Source: Chitinophaga pinensis
GTDB lineage: Bacteria > Bacteroidota > Bacteroidia > Chitinophagales > Chitinophagaceae
DNA length: 6,001 nt
Assembly (NCBI GenBank): GCA_945866165.1
Contig: CAMBGO010000146.1
Span: 1 to 6,001 of the forward strand
Direction of reading: 5' to 3'
Positions within the stretch are counted from its first letter, which is position 1. Every line of letters starts with the position of its first letter. Below are positions 1-4,835 of the stretch, piece by piece. Under the pieces are notes generated by a model. The model had not been told where the DNA came from and did no database searches. It saw nothing but the letters and a program-made list of their open reading frames with translations. Made by a program: the position numbers and the translations under genes.

Positions 1-62
1 ATACATGTGATCAAGTAGTTCTCAGTTAAGTTCTTGATTCGGTTATTTTTTTCGTTCACATA

Positions 63-118
63 TTTGACCTCTGAATTCTGATGTCTGATTTCTGACGTCT
101 GACTACTGACGTCTAAAA
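63..118 (+). repeat. Heptamer repeat array A (8 units, TCTGAYN)
   Basis: Eight consecutive 7-bp units begin at 63, 70, 77, 84, 91, 98, 105 and 112: TTTGACC, TCTGAAT, TCTGATG, TCTGATT, TCTGACG, TCTGACT, ACTGACG, TCTAAAA. The period is exactly 7 throughout; the first five positions of the unit are nearly fixed and the last two vary. The array ends three bases short of the transporter stop codon (121-123, minus strand), so it lies in that gene's 3' flank and reads antisense to it. The unit joins create the palindromes GACGTC (94-99, 108-113) and GAATTC (73-78). No gene is visible in 1-62. Function unknown. Confidence 0.85.
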
Positions 119-120
119 AT

Positions 121-894
121 TCATTCCCCCAACGCCGAATGCTTCATCGCGGATGCTTTTTCCTTTCCCAAATATTGTTCAATTCCATTATGAACAAGGT
201 AAATCAATGGTGTGCAGACAATTGAAATCATGAATTTATAAAGGTAACCTATTATAACAATTGCAGTAACCCTTGGGAAGGAAAATCCAAGTGAAAAGTA
301 TAGATAAATATAGGATACACATACTGTATCGATGAGTTGAGAAACTACAGTGGAGAGGGTAGCACGCATCCATATATTTTTCTCACCCGTCATTTTTTTT
401 ATCTTTTTGAATATCGTTGCGTCGGCCAATTGTCCTATTAAAAATGCCGTTAGAGAGGCAAATATAATATTCATGCCCTGACCAAGTATCTGGGTGTAAG
501 CTGCTTGCATATTCGGTACACCGTTGTTTTTTTGGGAACCAATCCAAAAATCATCTGGGGCCAGGTGGATAGCAATATAGAAAACCAAAAATGCAAACGC
601 AATGATTGCTACAGTGAGTAAGGAAAGAAAACGAACCCCTTTTACTCCGTAATATTCATTGATAATGTCTGTCATAATGAATACAACAGGCCAAATTATT
701 ACTCCAACGGTTAACGTAAAGCCTATGCCAGACTCACCGAGGATGGTCATGTTTGCTGGCATCATGTGAAGTGTTTTTTCTAGTGAAAAAAGTTTCACGC
801 CTATCACTTCAGCTATGAGTGTATTTGCAATAAAAAACCCTCCAAGGATTAAAAAGAGGCGGGTAGATTTTTCTTTTATTATTGAGTGGATCAT
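121..894 (-). CDS. yhhQ: VUT/YhhQ-family queuosine precursor transporter
   Basis: This encodes a 257-residue polytopic inner-membrane protein of the COG1738/VUT family, whose characterised member YhhQ imports queuosine precursors (preQ0/preQ1) for tRNA modification. About six hydrophobic segments are visible near residues 12-33, 57-79, 89-111, 137-158, 178-203 and 208-234. The diagnostic stretch is WPVVFIMTDIINEYYG (68-83), matching the family's conserved D-x-x-x-E-x-Y-G region after the second helix. Length is slightly above the roughly 220 residues of E. coli YhhQ because of the N-terminus and the 112-136 loop. The start is ATG at 894, with heptamer array B ending only a few bases upstream and no clear Shine-Dalgarno. 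Array A lies just past the stop, so heptamer repeats flank the gene in opposite orientations. The family call is strong; the substrate is inferred from family knowledge. Confidence 0.85.
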   Translation of the reverse strand: MIHSIIKEKSTRLFLILGGFFIANTLIAEVIGVKLFSLEKTLHMMPANMTILGESGIGFTLTVGVIIWPVVFIMTDIINEYYGVKGVRFLSLLTVAIIAFAFLVFYIAIHLAPDDFWIGSQKNNGVPNMQAAYTQILGQGMNIIFASLTAFLIGQLADATIFKKIKKMTGEKNIWMRATLSTVVSQLIDTVCVSYIYLYFSLGFSFPRVTAIVIIGYLYKFMISIVCTPLIYLVHNGIEQYLGKEKASAMKHSALGE

Positions 895-898
895 GTTT

Positions 899-940
899 TT
901 TGAGACGTCAGGAATCAGACGTAAGATATTAGATGTTAGG
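899..940 (-). repeat. Heptamer repeat array B (6 degenerate units)
   Basis: Reading the plus strand, TTTGAGA, CGTCAGG, AATCAGA, CGTAAGA, TATTAGA and TGTTAGG follow each other with a strict 7-bp period. On the minus strand these are variants of the TCTGAYN unit. The array lies in the 5' leader of the transporter gene and ends about four bases before its ATG. It is more degenerate than the other arrays. Its segment 903-919 is the inverse complement of 1025-1041 in array C with one mismatch. Confidence 0.65.
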
Positions 941-996
941 TTTATTAAAGTGTTGAATTTGGAACAATTTTTAAAGCTAATAAAATTTTACTTATG

Positions 997-1087
997 TCTT
1001 ACATCTATAGTCTGATTTCTGACTTCTGATTCCTGTCGTCTGTCTTCTGACGTCTGTCTTCTGTCTTCTGAATTCAGTCTTCATTCG
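997..1087 (+). repeat. Heptamer repeat array C (13 units)
   Basis: Thirteen units start every 7 bases from 997 to 1081: TCTTACA, TCTATAG, TCTGATT, TCTGACT, TCTGATT, CCTGTCG, TCTGTCT, TCTGACG, TCTGTCT, TCTGTCT, TCTGAAT, TCAGTCT, TCATTCG. This is the longest array in the window. The last unit contains the complement of the stop codon of the extended mgtC-like frame (TGA at 1081-1083, minus strand), so the array reaches the end of that gene. It shares the 14-mer GTCTGATTTCTGAC with array A. Most of the 895-1080 intergenic space is taken up by arrays B and C; I see no other feature there. Confidence 0.85.
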
Positions 1088-1545
1088 CTTTCATCCCCAT
1101 GCCCAGTATGAATCTTTTTTTCTATAATCTCAAAAAACCATGTGCATGTAACAATGAGAAGCGTAAGTATAAAAGATGTTATCAGCATGTTACTGCCTAT
1201 TAGGATGCTAATGCCACTCATGGCCTATATGAATGCAGCGGTAGTTACACCAGTAACTTTTTTTTCGGACTTGATGATGGTACCTGCTCCAAGAAATCCT
1301 ATTCCAGTTGCAATTTGCCCAATATTGCGTGTTGGGTCGATTGCAGGATTTTTCTCTGCAAGATAAAATCCAACGGAGGAATATATAGTACACCCTATAC
1401 AAATTAAAATGATTGTTCGTATTCCAGCCGGCTTGTGCCTGATTTCTCGTCCATATCCAACAATAAATCCACATAGGATTGCTGTCAGACATTCAGGTAA
1501 TAATCTATAGAGTAGAAAATCTATTTCATTTAAAAGAAATTCCAT
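1081..1545 (-). pseudogene. MgtC/SapB-family membrane protein, interrupted by one amber codon
   Basis: The frame opens at ATG 1545 and runs 106 codons to TAG (1225-1227). It continues open for 47 more codons to TGA (1081-1083), 154 codons in all, close to the length of short MgtC-like proteins. Family signatures are HKPAGIRT (37-44), DPTR (70-73), GIGFLGAGTII (81-91) and TTAA (101-104), with hydrophobic segments near 18-31, 44-62 and 76-92. Homologues normally have Trp straight after the TTAA-hydrophobic-hydrophobic stretch. Here that codon is TAG, a one-base change from TGG (plus-strand position 1226, C to T). Past it the frame reads AMSGISILIG and then a hydrophobic helix ending in a charged tail, as expected of the family's last transmembrane region. 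MgtC-like proteins act in the inner membrane in magnesium- or acid-stress adaptation; substrates are uncertain. TAG also ends the oxygenase gene at 2802-2804, so codon reassignment is unlikely. It is either a recent pseudogene, a truncated product, or a sequencing error. Confidence 0.8.
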
Positions 1546-1664
1546 GGTACAATGTAGATAGAAAAATCAATTGATTTTGGCAGATTTAATATCAATATTT
1601 TATTTTTTGCCATTAAGTAAACATGTAACTAATTCTTTGATTAACTTTAGAGCAAATAATTCTT

Positions 1665-1961
1665 ATGAACATTTTTGTTGCAGGTTTGCCGTATGACCTT
1701 GATGATGCTGAGTTAGAAGAGATTTTTGAGAAATTTGGTGAAGTGAAATCAGCAAAGGTTGCAATGGATAAGGAGACAGGAAAAAGTCGCGGATTTGGTT
1801 TTGTAGATATGCCAAACAGCGAAGAGGCTAAGGCTGCTATTGAAAACTTGAATGATATCAATTTAGGAAAGAAACCATTGGTAGTTAAAGCTGCTGAAGA
1901 TCGTTCGTCAGGTGGCGGAGGTGGTTCCAATAGAAGACCCGGCATAGGCGGTAATCGTTAA
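1665..1961 (+). CDS. Single-RRM RNA-binding protein with Gly-rich tail
   Basis: This is a 98-residue protein made of one RNA recognition motif plus a short tail. RNP2 is IFVAGL (3-8), with aromatic F4. RNP1 is RGFGFVDM (42-49), with both aromatics F44 and F46 that stack on RNA. The remaining beta-alpha-beta-beta-alpha-beta pattern follows, ending near residue 79. The tail from about residue 81 is Ser/Gly-rich with Arg/Asn (SSGGGGGSNRRPGIGGNR), resembling cyanobacterial Rbp and Bacteroidota RRM proteins, which bind single-stranded RNA and have been linked to cold response or post-transcriptional control. The start ATG at 1665 places RNP2 at the very N-terminus, as usual. The 5' region 1546-1664 is shared with the divergent mgtC-like gene and is AT-rich; I could not find a convincing TTG/TAnnTTTG promoter there. 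The oxygenase gene follows after 21 bp, so co-transcription is possible. Confidence 0.93.
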   Translation: MNIFVAGLPYDLDDAELEEIFEKFGEVKSAKVAMDKETGKSRGFGFVDMPNSEEAKAAIENLNDINLGKKPLVVKAAEDRSSGGGGGSNRRPGIGGNR

Positions 1962-1982
1962 TTTTATACATACAACTGCACT

Positions 1983-2804
1983 ATGGGTAAAATCAGTGAA
2001 ATTCTACAAAATGAATTGAATTCATTTGTTGATCTTACAAGTGATCAAAAATCCTTTTTCAAGGAACATGGCTTTTTAAAAATCGCAAATGTACTTTCTC
2101 CTGAACTGATTCATTATATGGATGAAGTTATAACAGCTGAGGTTGATAGATTGAATACCCAGTTTCTTGAGATGAAGTACCGCGATACCTATGGTAAGGC
2201 TTTTTTGCAGGTAATGAATATTTGGAAGGATTCAGAAGAAGTCAAAAAAATTGTATTCAGTACAAAACTGGCAAAGATTGCCGCCGATTTGTTAGATGTT
2301 CAGGGTGTTCGTTTGTATCATGACCAGGCCTTGTACAAAGAGCCTGGTGGTGGTTTTACACCGTGGCATGCCGATCAGTATTATTGGCCGCTTTCATCAG
2401 ATCGTACAGTCACTGTTTGGATTCCCTTACAAGAAACAACCTTGGAACTTGGTCCGTTGGAATTCAGTGCTGGCAGTTTTAAATTAACCGAGGGTAGGGA
2501 TAAGGAGATCAGTGACGAAAGCCAATCTTTTCTTGAGTCGAAATTAAAAGAAAATCAATATCCTCATGTTGTTGAGCCTTATAGTTTAGGTGAAGTGAGT
2601 TTTCATATGGGTTGGTTATATCATCGCGCTGGACCAAATATCACTAACAAGATGCGAAAGGTGATGACGATGATTTATATGGACAAGGATATGTTATTGA
2701 AATCTCCTGAAAATAAAAATCAACAGAATGACTGGGATACATGGTGTCCTGGTGCTGTTGTTGGTGAACAAATTGATACCCCACTTAATCCTGTATTGTT
2801 TTAG
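1983..2804 (+). CDS. Phytanoyl-CoA dioxygenase (PhyH)-family Fe(II)/2-oxoglutarate oxygenase
   Basis: This 273-residue, probably cytosolic enzyme has the PhyH-type double-stranded beta-helix fold. The iron-binding facial triad is visible as H129-x-D131 in TPWHADQYYWP and a distal His, most likely H214 in LYHRAGPN. R225, eleven residues after H214, is the likely 2-oxoglutarate-binding Arg. The N-terminus (about 20-60, with FFKEHGFLKI) is the typical entry to PhyH domains, and the segment VTVWIPLQETTLELGPLEFSAGS contains the usual strand and 'GPLxxxxGSH'-like turn, here ending in GSF. Length matches the family. Members hydroxylate diverse small molecules or lipids, and the substrate cannot be read from sequence; phytanoyl-CoA itself is not implied. 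The start at 1983 lies 21 bp after the RRM gene stop. The tRNA-Ala gene follows, with a promoter-like -7 box 19 bp past the TAG stop. Confidence 0.88.
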   Translation: MGKISEILQNELNSFVDLTSDQKSFFKEHGFLKIANVLSPELIHYMDEVITAEVDRLNTQFLEMKYRDTYGKAFLQVMNIWKDSEEVKKIVFSTKLAKIAADLLDVQGVRLYHDQALYKEPGGGFTPWHADQYYWPLSSDRTVTVWIPLQETTLELGPLEFSAGSFKLTEGRDKEISDESQSFLESKLKENQYPHVVEPYSLGEVSFHMGWLYHRAGPNITNKMRKVMTMIYMDKDMLLKSPENKNQQNDWDTWCPGAVVGEQIDTPLNPVLF

Positions 2805-2822
2805 ATAGTCCTCTTTAATCTT

Positions 2823-2830
2823 TATATTTG
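2823..2830 (+). promoter_or_regulatory. Bacteroidota-type -7 promoter element for tRNA-Ala
   Basis: TATATTTG matches the Bacteroidota primary-sigma -7 consensus TAnnTTTG exactly and ends 10 bp before the mature tRNA 5' end, so a start site just upstream of the tRNA is plausible. The nearest upstream TTG (2796-2798, inside the end of the oxygenase gene) is 24 bp away, a few bases longer than the usual -33/-7 spacing, so the -33 assignment is uncertain. Confidence 0.55.
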
Positions 2831-2840
2831 CAATCCTCCT

Positions 2841-2960
<120 letters not shown>

Positions 2961-3016
2961 GGTGCTGACGATCCCGACTTTGTGGGGATGTCAGCATGCT
3001 GACCGAAGCGTCAGCA
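2961..3016 (+). repeat. Double-palindrome (REP/BIME-like) element
   Basis: Two adjoining hairpins fill this interval exactly. Hairpin 1 (2963-2996) pairs TGCTGAC with GTCAGCA and, after a one-base bulge, ATCCC with GGGAT. Hairpin 2 (2997-3016) pairs TGCTGAC with GTCAGCA around the loop CGAAGC. The junction GTCAGCATGCTGAC (2990-3003) is itself a perfect 14-bp palindrome. The same heptamer therefore appears twice in each orientation, the architecture of paired REP palindromes. The element lies precisely between the two tRNA-tail/terminator copies. It encodes nothing convincing. Its identity as a dispersed genomic repeat is inference; only one copy is visible here. Confidence 0.65.
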
Positions 3017-3083
3017 TTCGAACCCGCTATTCTCCACAGCTTTAAGAGGTTCGCAGCGATGCGGGCCTTTTTTATATGGCACC
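3017..3083 (+). repeat. Direct repeat copy 2: orphan tRNA-Ala 3' end plus terminator
   Basis: This is a diverged copy of 2894-2960. The tRNA part (TTCGAAC through ATTCTCCA, 3017-3036) lacks any 5' half. The preceding bases CAGCA cannot pair with the copy's CCGCT, so no T arm and no functional tRNA can form. The terminator portion is intact. The copy ends four bases before the stop codon of the convergent methyltransferase gene (3088). Confidence 0.88.
3047..3073 (+). terminator. Second copy of the tRNA-Ala terminator
   Basis: The stem AGGTTCGCA / TGCGGGCCT closes a GCGA tetraloop and is followed by six Ts. Relative to copy 1, an A-T pair has become G-C through changes on both arms (3053 and 3062), and the loop changed from GCAA to GCGA, still GNRA. 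The structure has been kept while the sequence diverged. It lies between convergent transcription units. On the minus strand the hairpin lacks a following T-run, so it would be a weak stop for the methyltransferase transcript. Confidence 0.8.
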
Positions 3084-3087
3084 ATAA

Positions 3088-3810
3088 TCAAAAGTGCCTT
3101 TCACATAAAACCGAGAGTGAGTATCCGCCATATATCCTCGATGCCATGCTCTTGCCAAAAATGACTACAAGCAGTCCTTGAAAATATTTTTTTGCTAATT
3201 GGATATATTTTGAAAATCCTTTCAATTTCTTCAATTCATTTTCGATATTGTTGGCATATAGATAATCAATTATTTTAAAGCCATTTTCTTCAAGTATTTT
3301 CAATATCAACTTGTCGTAAAAATAATGTAAATGACCAACAGACGCCCTCGTTACCAAGGGTCGATTATTTAGTAAATATCTTACTGATAAATCTAACGGA
3401 ATATTAAAAAGTTGATACTGGTATTTTGATCTTGCCTCCTTCAAAAATCCAATATAGTTTTCAACATGTTCAAATACGTCTGCTAATATTACAAGATTAA
3501 GATCGTCTTCATTTCTTATAAATTCTTTTTCCGTGTAATACCTCAAATTAGGATTTATATTATTAAGCTTTGCATGTTCAATTATTGTTTCACTTAAATC
3601 AACACCAACACATTTTATTTTTGGATAATCCTTTGAAAAATTATAAATTATTTTACCTGCACCACAGCCAATATCAACAATTCCTTTCAGGGAAATAGAA
3701 TGATTCCTTTTTATCAATGTACACAAATTTCTAAACTTGAAATCAGAGTCCTCTTGATGCAGGGTTTTATTGTCTATCCAATACTTTCCGTTTATATACC
3801 TGTCTTCCAT
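3088..3810 (-). CDS. Class I SAM-dependent methyltransferase
   Basis: This 240-residue protein has a Rossmann-type methyltransferase core. Motif I is VDIGCGAGK (45-53), the acidic ribose-binding residue is D71 in GVDLS, and the motif II-like segment DVFEHV (111-116) is typical of Methyltransf_11/23-type enzymes. A His-rich GHLHYF (159-164) follows the core, as in many methyltransferases found near glycan or natural-product genes. The basic, hydrophobic C-terminal stretch (about 198-228) may contact membrane or substrate. The substrate cannot be assigned. The gene is clearly richer in A+T than its neighbours: the 60-base lines I counted by hand gave about 23-33% G+C, against about 30-43% in sufS. 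It converges on the duplicated tRNA tail. Its start at ATG 3810 is preceded by about 200 bp without a gene. Recent acquisition is plausible but unproven. Confidence 0.85.
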   Translation of the reverse strand: MEDRYINGKYWIDNKTLHQEDSDFKFRNLCTLIKRNHSISLKGIVDIGCGAGKIIYNFSKDYPKIKCVGVDLSETIIEHAKLNNINPNLRYYTEKEFIRNEDDLNLVILADVFEHVENYIGFLKEARSKYQYQLFNIPLDLSVRYLLNNRPLVTRASVGHLHYFYDKLILKILEENGFKIIDYLYANNIENELKKLKGFSKYIQLAKKYFQGLLVVIFGKSMASRIYGGYSLSVLCERHF

Positions 3811-3965
3811 GTTGCATTTATGTATTTGAATTGCTAATGTATAGCACTAAAATGCCCTGTAGAAAACATTATTTAAAAAAAATAAGATATCGCAATTATA
3901 GTGGGGTGCTAATCATAGTCATAGCATATTTTGCGACTTTTGACAATAAATGTAAATTGATAGTG

Positions 3966-3992
3966 CTGCTTTAAGTTTAATATTAACAGCAG
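3966..3992 (-). terminator. Weak hairpin downstream of the suf operon
   Basis: CTGCT-TTAA pairs with TTAA-(C)-AGCAG around an eight-base loop, 20 bp past the stop of the DUF59 gene. No T-run follows on the minus strand, so terminator function is doubtful. The rest of 3811-4011 is AT-rich, and I found no good promoter for the methyltransferase there. Confidence 0.25.
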
Positions 3993-4011
3993 TAAATAAG
4001 TATTTATTAAA

Positions 4012-4326
4012 TTATAGAAAGCCTAATTCGAGTTTGGCTTCCTCGCTCATCAAATCTTTGGTCCACGTTGGCGTCCAAGTAATTTCTACAAATACATCAT
4101 TGATGCCCTTTACCTCTCGAATTTTTTGGTCTACATCGTGTGGTAAGGTTTGTGCAGCAGGACAGTTTGGGGCTGTGAGGGTCATGATAACCTGAACATT
4201 GTTAATCGGAACTATATTTATCTCGTATATCAATCCCAGATCCCATATGTTTACAGGCAGCTCAGGATCAAAAATTGTTTTGATCTTCTCAATTACCTCG
4301 GTTTTTATTTGTTCTTCTGTTTTCAT
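4012..4326 (-). CDS. DUF59/MIP18-family SUF-associated Fe-S assembly protein
   Basis: This is a 104-residue single-domain MIP18/DUF59 protein. Hallmarks are DPELPVNIWDLGLIY (20-34), the MTLTAPNCPAAQTLP block (48-62) with the conserved Cys55 implicated in Fe-S transfer in this family, and the C-terminal WTPTWTKDLMSEEAK (84-98). It matches in size the short SUF-associated DUF59 proteins rather than the longer SufT proteins of about 175-180 residues, so I give no symbol. The related PaaD has the same fold, but the position directly after sufS and sufE argues for a general role in cluster assembly or delivery. It lies 83 bp downstream of sufE on the same strand. That gap contains heptamer array D ending eight bases before the ATG, with no promoter I can recognise, so it is probably the last gene of the suf operon. 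Confidence 0.9.
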   Translation of the reverse strand: MKTEEQIKTEVIEKIKTIFDPELPVNIWDLGLIYEINIVPINNVQVIMTLTAPNCPAAQTLPHDVDQKIREVKGINDVFVEITWTPTWTKDLMSEEAKLELGFL

Positions 4327-4334
4327 GTTATTTT

Positions 4335-4369
4335 AGACATCAGATGTCAGAATTCAGACGTCAGAATTT
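4335..4369 (-). repeat. Heptamer repeat array D (5 units) between sufE and the DUF59 gene
   Basis: Five perfect-period units AGACATC, AGATGTC, AGAATTC, AGACGTC, AGAATTT occur on the plus strand. On the minus (coding) strand they read as TCTGAYN-type units. The array ends eight bases before the ATG of the DUF59 gene, mirroring array B before the transporter ATG. GAATTC (4350-4355) and GACGTC (4357-4362) palindromes arise at unit joins. Confidence 0.8.
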
Positions 4370-4409
4370 AATTTTAAAAAATAAATATTTCAGACACATT
4401 TCCATTGAC

Positions 4410-4835
4410 TCAACTCCCATAAACAGCAGCATCCATCTTCATCTGTTTGATCATTGACCTCAACCCATTTGACCTTGTTTGCGCGAGATGTGAACTCAGA
4501 CCTATTGCATTGATAAATTCCAAAGGTGCTTCAACTATGTCTTTTGGTGATTGTCCGGATAACACTTTTATCATCAAACTGACCAGTCCTTTTACAATAA
4601 TTGCATCACTGTCGCCTTCAAAAAGGACCTTTCCGTCTTGGAATGTTGAATGTATCCATACACTTGATTGGCAACCCTTTATTTTATATTCTTCAGTTTT
4701 GATTTTTTCTTCAACGGGTTTTAATTTTTTACCAAGGTCAATGATGTATTCATATTTATCCTCCCAACTTTCAAACAATGAAAAATCATCAATGATTTCT
4801 TGCTCGATTTCTTTTATAGGTTTTTCATTACTCAT
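4410..4835 (-). CDS. sufE: SufE, cysteine desulfurase sulfur acceptor
   Basis: This 141-residue cytosolic protein accepts persulfide sulfur from SufS, stimulates its activity, and passes sulfur to the SufBCD scaffold. The active-site Cys is C55 in the family motif IKGCQSSVW (52-60). The second signature, IGLSSHLAQTRSNGL (111-125), lies on the conserved helical face near the active site. Length is typical of SufE. The ATG begins on the very next base after the sufS stop codon (4836-4838), indicating tight co-transcription and probable translational coupling. All residues expected for function are visible. Confidence 0.95.
   Translation of the reverse strand: MSNEKPIKEIEQEIIDDFSLFESWEDKYEYIIDLGKKLKPVEEKIKTEEYKIKGCQSSVWIHSTFQDGKVLFEGDSDAIIVKGLVSLMIKVLSGQSPKDIVEAPLEFINAIGLSSHLAQTRSNGLRSMIKQMKMDAAVYGS

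Noticed and set aside
815..1015. Plus-strand 66-codon frame across the transporter start and array B
   Set aside because: It overlaps a strong CDS on the other strand and reads through repeat sequence, with no recognisable protein character.
63..1087. Heptamer arrays as a CRISPR array
   Set aside because: Units are 7 bp, contiguous and without spacers; no cas-like gene is present.
1225..1227. Amber codon as pyrrolysine or a reassigned codon
   Set aside because: TAG ends the oxygenase gene at 2802-2804, and Pyl machinery is not expected in this lineage. A TGG-to-TAG mutation is simpler.
1208..1492. A 94-codon minus-strand frame overlapping the mgtC-like gene
   Set aside because: It is an out-of-frame shadow with no family-like sequence; the 1081-1545 frame carries all MgtC motifs.
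1642..1649. TAACTTTA as the -7 box of the RRM gene
   Set aside because: It lacks the final G, no TTG lies at a suitable distance, and the start site would fall only a few bases from the ATG.
2964..3036. A second, degenerate tRNA at the duplicated tail
   Set aside because: Only the T-loop and 3' acceptor strand are present. The 5' acceptor, D arm, anticodon arm and a pairing T stem are absent; the region folds as two unrelated hairpins.
3893..3900. Minus-strand TATAATTG as the methyltransferase promoter
   Set aside because: It has one mismatch to TAnnTTTG and no -33 TTG at a workable spacing.
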